Shown piece by piece: positions 13,081-26,616 of a DNA stretch of 64,000 bases. The translations under genes were made by a program, and so were the position numbers. Where the stretch lies: the NCBI GenBank assembly GCA_029783825.1, contig JAREIK010002440.1:620001-684000 (forward strand), in the 5' to 3' direction. The stretch comes from Sapria himalayana. Its lineage: Eukaryota > Streptophyta > Magnoliopsida > Malpighiales > Rafflesiaceae. How positions within the stretch are numbered: position 1 is the first letter of the stretch; the number at the start of each line of letters is the position of its first letter. Under the pieces are notes generated by a model. That model searched no databases. It saw nothing but the letters and a program-made list of their open reading frames with translations, and was not told where the DNA came from.

Positions 13081-13409
13081 ATTGAACTGATGCTGAGCTT
13101 ACCTTATTATTTGTGGATTACTGCTAGTAATACTGATATCATTATTGATTATACGTTTACGAGATTTATTATTTTTATTTATTATTTTTAGATGGTCTAT
13201 GTTTATTTATTTTTGTCATTTGACTATGCGGCTTGAGTTTTTTGTTTTTATGTTTTTTTTTATTTGGATACTTTCTTATGGGATTGGATTAATGTTTTAT
13301 ATTTATAAGCTTATCTTTGATGTATTATTTTTATCTTTTAAATTTTTAATATTGGTCTTATTTTGTTAATTATTATTTTATAATTTTTGTGTCTTTAGTT
13401 CTAAGTTGT

Positions 13410-13492
13410 TAGTTATTTAATTAATTAATTTAATTAATTAATTTAATTAATTTATTTAATTAATTTAATTAATTAATTAATTAATTTATAGT
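13410..13492. repeat. (TTAA)n low-complexity tract
   Basis: Near-continuous aattaatt/taatttaatt repeats lie in the 3' part of the 11112-13583 hAT element. A shorter version occurs at the same place in the 48522 copy (51361-51388), so the tract is a property of the family. Confidence 0.85.
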
Positions 13493-13874
13493 ATTAAACT
13501 TTAAAATTTATAATAATTTTGAAGTTTGGCACGACCCAATGTTTAATGGCCTGATCCGGCCTGGCTTGTTTGTCACCTTTATACCAAATAGTATATATTA
13601 TGATTTGTTATTATTCCATCCTAATGCTTCTTTTATTATTATAGTGGGGTTGTGATGAGGGTTATTGTTATAAGATTTGCTATGTAGATAAACTTCTCTT
13701 TAAATAAACATTGTGGCTTAATTGGTTGTTTTTCCAAACCACTAATACAAGACACGTCATTGATGTTGCTTTCATTTGTAATCATACTTTTTCTCAGAAT
13801 TTTGGACATATCAACCCGTCCTTGTTTTTTATACCCTCATAACAATATTTTTTTAACTTCTAGCATCTTGTGGG

Positions 13875-14454
13875 TAGTGGTTTTAAATGGGTCGTGCCAT
13901 GCTGGCACAACCTATTTTTGCTACGCACGGCCATGTCACCATGTCGTGCAAAACACAACACAGTATAATGGTATGACACGAGAATGATTTGGTTGATCCA
14001 GCACGACTTGGTGGCATGCCCGAGTGCAGCGTCGTGTCGGGCTGTGCTAGATCTTTCCTGCATAACTTGTTGCTTGAAAATGCAACGGGTGGTCGATTTA
14101 TGTGGCAAATCAATTACAATTGATCACGTAATCAAGATTCAATTTATGTGGCAATATTTTTTTTTAAATTTTAATCTTCTCCGTCAGGCTGTCGTTCGAT
14201 GATATTTGACCTATGACTTTTAGCCTGTTCCTGGTTTGAGGGTGGCTGGGCTGGTGGATCGTGCCTCTGGGCCAGGAACACTGGTCATGCTTAGCCCGGA
14301 ATGAGCCATGGGGCGTGCCAGCTCAGTATGACATGAACCATGTTATTGGGGTGGAATGTTTAGCACCAAGTATGGTACTGGGCCTTGCTGTTCTTGGCCA
14401 GACACAGCTGAACTGGGCTGTGCCTTGGGCCGCTTGGCCAGGTTGAAACCTCTA
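13875..14454. mobile_element. hAT MITE with perfect 8-bp TSD, next to an MPPB exon
   Basis: The left end is tagtggttttaaatgggtcg and the right end is ggccaggttgaaacctcta, giving inverted termini of the TAGAGGTGTCAAA class. The 8 bp cttgtggg is exact on both sides (13867-13874 and 14455-14462). The 580 bp GC-richer interior has only shadow frames. The element stops 95 bp before the MPPB exon at 14550, so only the last part of that intron (branch point and polypyrimidine tract) separates it from coding sequence. Confidence 0.92.
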
Positions 14455-14549
14455 CTTGTGGGATGCTGCTAACTTTTTTGATTAGCTTGCATATTTATTT
14501 ATTTTTTGCTTTGGTAATTATGGATAATGCTTAAATGAAATTCATGCAG

Positions 14550-14714
14550 GTTGAAGGGCAAAATGAAGAGGTTATTTTCGACCATTTACATGCAACAGCA
14601 TATCAATATACTCCCTTGGGGAGGACTATTCTCGGGCCTGCTAAAAATATACAGTCAATTACAAGGGATAATCTTCAAAGCTATATCCAGACACACTACA
14701 CAGCTCCACGAATG
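14550..14714 (+). CDS. MPPB: MPPB exon (VEGQNEE ... HYTAPRM)
   Basis: This 165 bp exon, phase 0 at both ends, encodes 55 residues. The acceptor is ttcatgcag before 14550 and the donor is gtatga at 14715. It includes [20 protein letters not shown], one of the most conserved stretches of MPP-beta, directly after the expected position of the last zinc-ligand Glu in the preceding exon. A hAT MITE ends 95 bp upstream. Confidence 0.95.
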
Positions 14715-17700
14715 GTATGAGATAATGATGACTATTTCTTTAAGAAAAATGTTTTTTTTTTAAATTAAAAGGGATACTTTTGTTACTTTCATTTTAGGTG
14801 ATTGTTGCTTCTGGAGCTGTTAAGCATGAGGAAATTGTGGAACAAGTAAAGAAGTTGTTTACTAAGTTATTATCAGATCCAATAACTGCCTCTCACTTAG
14901 TTGCTAAGGAACCAGCATATTTTACTGGTTCTGAGGTACAAAATACTTTATTTTTTAATATTTTCTTTTATATTCAGTAGGATTGCTAGGAAAAAAAAAT
15001 GATTTCTGCCATGTAGAACACTTAGAACACTTGTTTCTGAATGTGGATCAGTAGTGAATTTCATATGGAACATCAATTTTAAAAATTTGGATCGCTTGCA
15101 AATTGTAATAATTTATTCGATTTTATCATGCATGCAAATATGGAAATACCTATCGATTTATGGGTCAATAACCATTTATTTTAATATTAAAGTCTTTATT
15201 GTTAGCAATATCCCTTCTTTTCAGAAGGTGTGCCTTGATTGATATGAGGCAGGAGAAAAATGTCTTGAAGCATCGAAAAAAAAAACCAAATAACACACTA
15301 GGCATACTCCTTGTTTGCCAATGCGCAATAACACACTAGAAAATCATAACATGTATCTGAATCATTGATTTTCTGCCTCATTCGGCTTTGAATCACCTCG
15401 CTTTTCTTAATTCGTTACTTTCTTATCCTCTCCTCGCTCACTGATCCTTGCTATTCTCATTGTCGTGCAAGGTAATGGATATACATGAAGTTTGTTAATG
15501 GATATATGATTATCCTAATTTTATAAATATATATTAGCAAATATATCTTCAACAAATATATTTGCTAATATATGTTTAGCAAAAATATTTGCTAATATAA
15601 GATTAGCATTTAGCAAGTATATTTGCTAAACACAAATTTTTAGCAACTTTGGAAAAGATTTGCTAATCATACATTTGTATTCAATTACATCTTTTTAGTT
15701 TTTATATAAATTATGTTTTGATTAGTATTTTCTTTTATTAGAATGAGTTCAATTAATTCAAGAACATCGAGAAAAGATTATGTATGAAAATATGCAATTG
15801 AAATCTTTATGGAGAATTATTTGAGATGCATATTTTGCAATCAAAGTTATATGAGAATGGCCAATAGACTTAAATATCATTTTACTAAAACTCATTATGA
15901 TAAGAAATCATGCAACAAAGTTGGTAAAAATGTTAGAATGAAACACAAGAGGCATTACTCAATTTTAAGGAATACAAAATAAAAAAAAAATGAATTGCTT
16001 GAAGAAATTGGTATGAATCCAACAAGTGAGAGACATTAGGGAGTGGGAGTGAGAGTAGAAGTGGGAGGTGGAAAATATATTTCCAAGGGACTCATGGATA
16101 AATTTTTCACTTCACAAGTTAGACAGTATTTAAATTCAAAGTGAAAGTAAAAATAAAAGAAGAAAATATATAAAAAAATTAGTCATTCTATTTGTTCAAA
16201 AGGTCTTTTTCTTAATATAGCAAATAATCCTTATTAGTTTCTTATGAGTTATGATTGATTGTATTGCAAATTTTGTGTTGAGGTTTATGCCTTCATTTAT
16301 GCATGAATTGAGGGCATGAATTCTCAAAAAGTATGTGCATGATGTAAGTATTATGATGGAACAACTTAAAGTTTCAAAACAATATGTATATTCAATTATA
16401 TTAGATGCTTGGATATATATGGCATTGACTAGGATTTTTAAAAAATATAAAATATAAAAAAAAATCTTGTATAATTTTTAATGATATTATAAATAATAAT
16501 TTCACATTAATTTTTTTTATAAGAATTATTAGAGGGTTATCTTAGATTAAATTTTTATGTTAGATATATGTATCATATAGAGGTGTCAAACGGGCTGGGC
16601 CTAACCTGGGCCCTGCACAGTTCAGCTGTGCCTGGGCCCTGCACAGTTCAGCTGTGCCTGGGCCTACACGATATGCTACAGTGCCGTGCCGGGCCAAAAG
16701 TTTTTTTCCTATGTCGTGCCAGGCATGACACGACATGACGTGCCTGGCACATAGACACGACATGACAGTCCTAAGAATTGAGTGATGCTTGACGGGTGAG
16801 ACTTGGCACTCCTGATGAGCGACGGATGTGTGATGGTGTGGCGCCGAAACCCTAAGTTTTTAAATTTTTGTCAGACTCAACCCGACCCAAGCATGGCTGA
16901 ACTGGATTTAACTTGGCATATTTTGGGCTGTGGGCCCGTACCGGACATGTTCTCCCAAGAATCATGATGTGCTAGGTATGGTACGATACTGTAGCGTGCT
17001 AGTTGAGCCTAGAAAAATTGTGTTTGCACGGCTCGGCCTGACCCGATTCATTTGACATTTCTAGTATCATATAATGAAGCCATTAATACAAGTTGGCTTA
17101 TAACAAATTTATCTCTCATTAGAATAAATTCAAAAGTTATTAATATATATTAGAATGTCTAATAAACTATAATAATTATATAGTAATTTAATAATAGACT
17201 TAAAATTTTTTTTTATTAGATATGAAATATTATTGAATTCATTATATCTAATATAAGATTCAAATGGTGGTTATCAATTTATTATATTCAACTTAATGGT
17301 AAATAAAATTAATTAAAATAATTAATAAATTTGATTGAAATGAATTTTATTTTTAAAATTTATGAAATTTGATTAAATTTTTTTATGATATAACAAATTT
17401 ATGTTTATCCATATATACTTTCATATCCTATATTATGCTGAGGTATATATGGAACATAAGTAATGTATTTACATAGTATATGAAATGTTAATATTTTAGT
17501 GATATGACTATTGATATCATAATAAAATATTTAATTTTATTCTATCTTTTTATTATATAGTTATCTGTATAAATCATAGGTTTAAGGTTGAAAAAATTGA
17601 AAATATTATGAAGTTTATATGTATTTGCATGAATCGATCATTTGAATTAAAGAGTAAAATTTCTAAATAATTAGAAATAATATTTAAATATTATAAAAAT

Positions 17701-18650
17701 AATATTATGATTATAATTAGCCATAGAGTACGTAGATTGATATTTTATTTATAGAGATAATTTTTAAATTAATTAGTTATGAATAAATGAGGATGTGGTC
17801 TATTGAAATAGTATGACTTATCATGATATTTACATATTTATTATTATTTTATCTTATTTCATAATAATATAAAAAAATTGACATATGGAATTCATAAAAA
17901 TTATACAAATTTATTTTTATGTGCTATCTAAAATTATATGGGATCTACTAATCATTCTAGTATCAAATAATATTATAGTTTATTTTTTCTATTGTTGTGA
18001 ATATCATTTTAGATAGGAGAATAAATATCAAGCATATATTATAAAAAAGTATGATGCTTAAAATATTAGGAAGACATACAAATGAGTCTTCAATTGTTAG
18101 AACTAGAGGATGAATTATATGGTTAAACTGAAACTTGAAGTTGTGGATATCAAAATTAGACAAAGTAATAAATGATGATCTTTATCCAATTCTAGGTGTA
18201 TTAGTTGATGTCTAACGAACATTAATTTTTTTTAATATATTTTAAAAGAAAGTCAATTTAAAGTATGAATGTATTTTATTTTTATCAAGTATATTTAATT
18301 TTATATTATAGTTTTAAATTATAGATATTTTTTAATGAATTATTCTTTTTAAAGCTTCATATCACACACACACACACACACACAATATGTAGTTTTTGAG
18401 CTGTACCTAGTTTGGACTAGGCTAGCCAATTGTCAGCAAGTTGGGCACTGCACCTAGTGGCAAGGCTAGTTTGGGTTAGGTTCGTGCTGAGCTGGGCATA
18501 ACCCATGCCACCCAACCTAGTACATACCTAGTTGAATGAGGACTTGGTTTGACTTGACATGGTCTGATATGATGGCCCAATTAGATCACAAAAATTGGGT
18601 TGTGTTGGCTTGATATGTCTTGTTTTTCACCTTTATATATATTATTTATG

Positions 18651-18688
<38 letters not shown>

Positions 18689-21600
18689 ACATACGTTATT
18701 TATTCTTATAGTTTGTATACAATATGTATAAATTGCATATATAGTATTAGAGGTGCAAAACAGGCTGGGCTAGGCTGGCCCGACCTATTTTTTTGGTGGC
18801 CCAATAAGGCCACCTTGCAGTGCTCGGCACAACTAGGTACAATAAACTTGCCGTGCTTGGCACGATACTACTTGAGGAGTGTTGGCCTGACATTTTCCAC
18901 CTTGTACTAGGTTGGGCCGGATCGTGCCTGGACATGCCAGGTTGGGTCGAGTCGTGCCGTTTAGGTCCGTTTGAAATTGGATCAACCTAAACTTCAAAAA
19001 TATTATAAAATTTTAATTTTATTACTGAATTAATTAAATTAATACAACAAAAAAATAAAATTACTATTACAAGCTACAAGTCACAACTAAATATTAAAAA
19101 CATATATAAATTATAAGATAACAAAGTAAGGTTAAAACATTAAAAGATAAAAATTAATACATCAAAGATAAACTCATAAATATAAAACATCAATCTTATA
19201 AGTGTTTGAATAAACAAAGAAGTAGAAAGATTAAATAACAAAATAAATAAATAGATAATCCAAAAATGATCAATCTCATTAGTTTATGATGGTATTACTA
19301 GTGGTAGGTCATAGACAATAAAATAGTCTCAATCTTAGTCATCAATTATTATTAAAGTCTTACGAATTATTATCAGTAACTAACTCTTCCGCTCTTGTTG
19401 TAGATGCAGCACGATTCTAGATGTTTAAGCTTGAATTATTTCAATCCTTCATGTATGCTAATATCTCAATAATATTTGGTCGTAATCTTGATCTCCTATT
19501 TGAAATCATATTCACTATATTAAAAAAGTAGATTCTGATATTATGCTTGATATTAGAGGAGTCGGTAGATTATGCGTCATCTTAGACAACACGAGATAAG
19601 TGGACTCATATGATTTTTATCACTTTAAAATATCAAGATTTTTATTATCGATATGTGATATGATTAAATAGTAATTAGTATCTATGTACAAAGATAATCT
19701 GCTTCTGTTCAATGATCAATCTCATTGTTTTTTTCTTGCTAATTAAATAGAGAAATCATTGTCTTCAAATATGGTATCCATGTCTGTACTCGGAGTCTTA
19801 CTACTACTATTATCATACCTAGTATTATAGTATGTAAATAGTTTGGTCATCTTTTCATGAATCAATTCTTCAGGATAGTCATCCTGGTTCATACATAAGA
19901 ATATGTATGTTAAAATAATTTTTATCCATTTCATTTTATTCCTAATGTCCATGCAGATCAATCAGACAATAAAAAAATAGAATGGTGAACATGTACTTTA
20001 AGTACTTAGTTTTTATCTCAACAATTATATCACTTAATATTGGGTCATATCTAAATTTTTTAAATATGTTACTAATGTTACATATGTACCTGAATGTAAT
20101 TTAAGTGGTGAGAGTATAAACTAACGAATACATGTACGTCGTGTCATAAAAAATTTTTAGGAATTTTATAAATAAAATTTTTGTAGTACAGTCAGTATTA
20201 TTAATAATAAGTTAATCACTCTTACTATTAACGTAGTCGGATATTACGTGTTTATATCCAACACATAACTCTAATTTTAGGTATGTGTAATTTCAATGGT
20301 GTCTCACATTTGATTGAATTTTTTTTCTTTAGACTTGCTGATAAATAGAGACTATTGAACTCTTGTTGTCTGTGAGGCATACGAAGATATTTTAGTGACT
20401 TACGTTTATTTTTTAAAGTGAGTTAAACAATCTTAATTTTTGGCCCTTGTTTGTACTTTAAGGTTAATGACATGACATATATATCTAACATGAAAAATTT
20501 CTTTTAGTGACCCATTTATAAGTCATAATAAATATGTTAATAGTTACTTAATTGTTAGATACTTTATCGAATATGATATTATATATTTTATTTTGAATAT
20601 TATTTTCTCTAAAGATTCTCATCATGTACTCATAAATAATTAAGTCATCATGATGATTAAGAATTTTTGAGAATCCTAATATTTTTTTATTTATTATCCA
20701 TTTTAAATCTACATAGTGAGTGGTGAGACATGCATAAAATGTATCATTGTGATTAGTCTAGATATCAGATATCACGGATACCATTTTATTATATTTCTTA
20801 AATTTATTAATTTTTATTTTTTTTATAAGTTATAATATTTTTGTATATTATTTCTAGATATGGATCTAAGAATTTTATGATATGTAGGTTGAATATAAGT
20901 CTACATGATATTGATTATCCCTAAATCTTTCAAAAATTTAATCGAAAGATTTATCATTGTGATTAATTTGACTATGTATTTATTTCCTAACTCGTTGTGA
21001 TATATGAAGGGGTTAATATTGAGATTAAATTGGATCCAGCCTCAAAGAATCCACCACTGAGTTGGGTTTGCCTGGGATTTAATATATCATATTTTTTGAT
21101 GTATTATTTAATATGCCTCTTAAGGTCTCCAGTCTTATTTGAACTCTTACAGATTAATTATTTTTATAATATTTGTTTTATGCTGATTCTTCATCATCAC
21201 CCTGAAAATTTTAATTTTGTATTATATTAAAATAAATCTAAATTATTAATTTTTTTCTAGTTTTTTATTTTTTAGATATTTGGGTCGAGATAATCGGAGA
21301 AAATAAAGTTTTGGCAGCCTCGGCCATTTTTATAGGGATATCATTATTTATATTAAAATTTTTATTATTTACGTGTAAATTAATTTTGTTATCGTCATTT
21401 AAATTACTATTTATCATTTTAATTTTTTATTAATTTATTAATTATATTGTAATTTCTATTTTTATTATTTTATATTAATTAATGTTAATTAAACTAAGTT
21501 TTAATTAAGGGCCCATTTGATAAAATTATAAAAATTAACTGCTAAAAATAAATACTGAAAAAGTAAGGTCAAATTTTATAAGTGTTGTATTTATATTGGA

Positions 21601-24600
21601 AAATTGTTTGATAAATAATTGTTAATTGAATGCTGAAAATAAATATATTGTTTGACAACTGTAAATGCTGAAAATGATGTATTTTACATATTTATCCTTA
21701 TTATCATTATATTATATTTTATCCAATATAAATATAACTTCTAATGAAATTTTTTTCACAATCATTATTAATTATTAAAAAAAATAAAATCTTTAAAAAT
21801 ATATCCTTAAATAAATCATTAATTCAAAAAAGAAATAAAAATATTTAAAAAATAACCAATAAAATTTAAATTCTTTAAAACTAGCCAAATTTTTAAATTA
21901 AAATAAAAAATAATGAATAATTAGTTAATTTGCTATTTCTTCTATTAAATTAATCATAAAAGAGGATTAGGGGTAGGATTTATGGTGGCTGAAAAAGTAG
22001 GATGAGAAGATAAAGTCACAAACTGAACTGTAGCGTGAATTAGAAAATAAAAAAGAAAGAAAAAAAAGGGATAAAATGATAACTTTAAAAAAAAGTTGTT
22101 GAAATTTATGTTGAAAATATTAAGTAGGTCTTTACCTAATTAATATTTTCAATGTTATTTTACTTAAAATTTTTAATTAATAGCTTCCAAATATTTTTTA
22201 TTAAACACATTGATTTTTTCAAAACATTAAAATTTTTTATTTTTAATCGATTGAAAAAATTAAATGGTTTATTATCAGCCCCTAAAATTTAAATAAAAAA
22301 ACTAAATTAAATAAAATTTAAATTAATAATTATAATGCATAAAATTTTGTTTGATTTAAGATGTTCGTACTCCGCACTTGAGCCCTAAAAGTCAAAATTG
22401 AAAGGAGTGTTTGAGAGAGAGAGAGAGATGAGAGTCGAGAGTAGACGGAGAGATAATACGAGAGAGATATATATAAGATAAAAATAAAAAAATAAAGCGG
22501 GTAATATGTATATTTAAAAAATATAATTTTTAAAAAAAATCAATTTTTTTTTTCAAATTTTTTGATTTTTTTTTTGATTATTAATGGGGCAGAATCTTGA
22601 CAGCTATCGGATTCTGCTTCTAGCCATTGGGGCCGTCGAATTCAATGTCTTTTAATCAAAAATGTATTTTTTTGACTTTGGGTTGGTTCAACCATAAAAC
22701 TGACCCAACGGTCACAAATTCTAGTAGCTTCAGCTTATGGAATTAGTAGATTGTAGGTCGGATTGGGGTGTCACGTCGGGCTCAGTCTTCAGGGTCGGGT
22801 TTGGGGTTCACTCGGTCGGACTTTGGACTTTAAAATCTGAACACCAGCTCGAGATCCAAGTATGGGGAGCGGGGCATGGTTTGGGTCATGCCGATGAATC
22901 ATGCCTTTGGGCCACAGTATCGGGCCATGTCTGGAATAGCACGATCCTCAGGTTACCTTGGTATGATATGGTACAAGCCTTGTCTCGAGCCAGTCCGACA
23001 TGGTTCATGGCATGGTTCTTGACCATGTCATGTCAGGCTAGACACTGCTGAGTCGGGTTGTGTTTTGGGCTGAGCCTGGGTTGTCTGGCCTTTTTAACAT
23101 CTCTTTATAGTATATATTTTGTGTATATAAAAATATATAGTTTATGTATACTATATATATATTGTGTTGATGGTTTCTATGGTTTTGATATGCTTTCGGA
23201 AGAGAGAAATTGGAGAGAAGAAAATAAAAAATAATTTTATTAATTTGAAAAATTATTTTAGAATACAATTTATACCACATATACATGGTTTGAGACAATG
23301 TACATGTTGAGTGCTTTCAAACAATTAAAAACAAACAAAATAATAACAAATAAAAAAAATCAAATTCAACACTCTCATTTAAGATGAGGTACACATGTGA
23401 CAAACACTCATAGTAGAGAAGAGGAAAACAACATATGATTATTTGAGACTTATGGAGATGTTTATAGTCTGCATGCTTTTAGGGACATGAGCAATAACAA
23501 TCAAATTGTATTATCTTTTTAAGGAAGTGATTGATTTATTAAAGTTTATTAGCAATTGCCATAGTATCTCTGTACAATGTATTTCTATTTAATATCAAAA
23601 TAACTATATATGTTGCTTTTTTAGGATACAATGTTATCTGTAGAAAATATAAAAATTAGTGATAGTTTTTTTTCTATGATTATTGGAATCAACTAAAATC
23701 TGAATATGTTTTTATCCATCTATGCTTATAATTTCTAAACCTAATTTTACTTTTTGAAATTTTCTTTACATATCTGAGAATCCTTTTGAATATGTATGTC
23801 TATATGAATTTGTTTGGAGAATTTAAGAAATAATTAATTATATTGATATTATAAGTAATAGTTAGTATGATCATTGTGAAAAAATTAATTTTTCTACGAT
23901 TCTTTTGTGTTTAATGAAATTAATTGATAAACTAATATTTATAGATTAGCTTACATGTTACACTTGTATCAAAAACTGAGTGAACATATGCACATTCTGA
24001 TATATCGAAATCAGAAAAAATATTTAAATCATATTTTATTTGATAAAGTAAGGTCATGCCTCTAGAGTATCTGACCTCAATATTAAGAAGATATCTCATG
24101 TATACTCAATTTTTTATTTCAAACTCAATTTGTACAAATAATTTTAATTGGGATATACCTTGATGGCTAGCTGATCATCCCATGTAATTCAAATAGCATT
24201 GATGTAGAGGTGTCAAACAGGCCGTGCCATGTCTACGCGGCTTGTATGACACTGGACAATACACATGGGCTAGGTACATGTGTCGTGGTTCGCTCGACAT
24301 GAGGCATGGCTCATGCCAGCCCATCGCACTATAAATTGTGCCATAGGGTGGCACGGGTTTGGACCATGCCATGCCAAGCCAGACATGACTGAATTGTACT
24401 GTTTCGTGAGTAGTGCCTGGGACGGCCATCTTGATTGACATCTCTACATTGATGTACATCACTAAAATCACAAGTTAACTTTTTGATTCATTTTTGAAAT
24501 AAAGGAATAATGTAATGTGTATTTCTAAAGGTCAAAGTTAGTAAGTGTCGAAAAAAATTTATTAAATCATGCTTTAGGAGATTATTGCAGACTATTAGGC

Positions 24601-26577
24601 ATGAGTTATGCCTGGTTTGACATGGTCGAACCCAAGCTAGCTATGGTTAGTGCCAGGATAGCTTGAGTTAATGCCATGCTAGATTGGGTTTAATCCATGC
24701 TACTTGGGCTCCTGTCACATGCTAGGATAGCCTAGGCGAGGGTTAACGACTAGCATTTACTTGGTTTGACTCATTTGTAGGTTTTTTTTTTGAAGTGGTA
24801 CATGAGTTTCATGCACCAACTCTAGTTAGGATTTTTACTTGATTTAGGATGACTCATGCATGAGCAATTAATAGGGAGAATTATTCATTAGTTAAATTTG
24901 AGCATGTTGGTACTCAGTATGATATGATTTTTATAAAATTATTATATATTTTAATAAATTTGGTTCATGTTGATTCTTGAAAGAGTTATGATTCGTGACT
25001 CTTGTTGTGATACATGCTTTCATGGGGCGTGCTTACTTTGCATGGTTTGTTTGCCACATCTTGTCTAGTTATTTGTTATATAACTTTTGAACATTGAATT
25101 ATTTGTCTTAATTTAGGATGTAACATCCAATATTTTTTTTAGTGTCCCAATATCTCGCAGATAAAATGTCATTATGATATTTCTTCCTCTATGCAACATC
25201 TAATTGTTTGTTCAATTTCTAGTTGTAGCAATATGACTAATCATGTTAACTATGTTCAATTTAATTTTAGTTATAAATACCTATGTCACTATGTAATAAA
25301 TCTCAAAAAAAATAAAATAAAATAAAAGTATATTTTTACAAGGAATATCTGTTTGCAAAATAACGTATCGATCTTCAAATGCATGCATATAAAAAATATT
25401 ATAAATTTGATCTTTAAATCATCTTAATGAGATTTCATATGTTAATACATGCATCATACTAATGATCTTTCTTTATAATTTTGTTTTAAGTTATAAATGA
25501 GTTATATCCATGTCTGTCAATCTACATATCAACAATTGAGTAATATTATTATATAAATGAAATATTATTGAAGAATATATCCAAGCTATCAAGTCAAAAT
25601 ATCTTGCAAGTCTAGCAAGAATCAAACACATTAGATATGATATGATTAATTGATTGTTATATGTGTAATAGTAGTTGTGTGCCAATCATCATTAAATTAT
25701 CATTCTCAATTGAGATGAGTTTTTTAATAAGCGATTCTCATAATATTGGATCACAAATTAGATTGTCACTGACATTGTTGAAATAAATTATATATTTTTC
25801 TTTAATTTTTATTGAGTTATTTTTAATAGTCCTACATTGATTTTAATTATCTTTTCTTTTTATTCAAATAGAAAAACACAACCTCTGTGATAACATGTGC
25901 ACAAAAAGTCATAATTTTATACAATACGTCTAAAAATAAATGTTAGTATGTTGATTGCTCCACAGAAGCAACCTAAAACAATCTTTACTAGTACCAACAT
26001 GCTGTTTGCCATGGGTTTTGTTGTCCAGCATAGAAGACTTATGACTACCAAATCCATGTCGTTGGAAGTTCGACAACTATGATAAACCAAAAAAAAAAAA
26101 AAATCAATATCATCACCACTATTAATTGCTATCAATTTCTGTTGTTGGCTCCATCAGAGGGTGCCCTGTCACGCATGGATTCCAATTCCAATGCAATAGT
26201 AACTTTGGCGGAAATACTAGTTTGATGAGGCTCAATGGTTTATAGGGTTTTGGTGTGATTTTGAGAAGGGAGAAAGACATGAGAGAAAGGGTAGGACATA
26301 TGAAAATAATTTTATTAATTTGAAAAATTGTCATAATGTAAAATAAATCATGTGTGTGTGTGTGTGTGTGTATAAATGGTTTTTGTAGTTCATACATTAG
26401 GTACTCCAAAATAATGAATTTCAAGCAAAATAAAACAATAAATAAAAATTAATCAAATCTCAATATATGTATATTGAGATTTGGAAAGAATATATGTACA
26501 CACACACACACACACAGTGTATGAGTTTATAAAAAACAAATCAAAATAGTCCATATATCATATATGTATATACTGTA

Positions 26578-26616
<39 letters not shown>

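Larger units (their letters stand above)
11112..13583 (+). mobile_element. RICESLEEPER-type hAT element, internally shortened
   Basis: The left end tatgtgtcaaacaggtcggg and the right end ggcttgtttgtcacctttata form the terminal inverted repeat. Flanks ccaaatta (11104-11111) and ccaaatag (13584-13591) agree at 6 of 8 positions and are probably a decayed target-site duplication. Between them lies a transposase pseudogene on the + strand. The left GC-rich end joins almost directly to the BED-finger region, so the long leader seen in the 53395 copy is missing here. It is a deletion derivative of about 2.5 kb. Confidence 0.8.
18748..23105 (-). mobile_element. Long hAT element (about 4.36 kb), perfect 8-bp TSD
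   Basis: The left end tagaggtgcaaaacaggctg pairs with the right end ggcctttttaacatctctt. The 8 bp tatagtat is exact on both sides (18740-18747 and 23106-23113), which proves that the far-apart GC-rich ends belong to one insertion. The transposase remnant reads on the - strand. At the right end lies a leader with a (GA)n tract (about 22417) and a GC-rich subterminal region (about 22737-23100). A second, unrelated repeat (21503-22290) is inserted in the leader, which explains the greater length compared with the 3.1 and 3.8 kb relatives. Confidence 0.92.
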
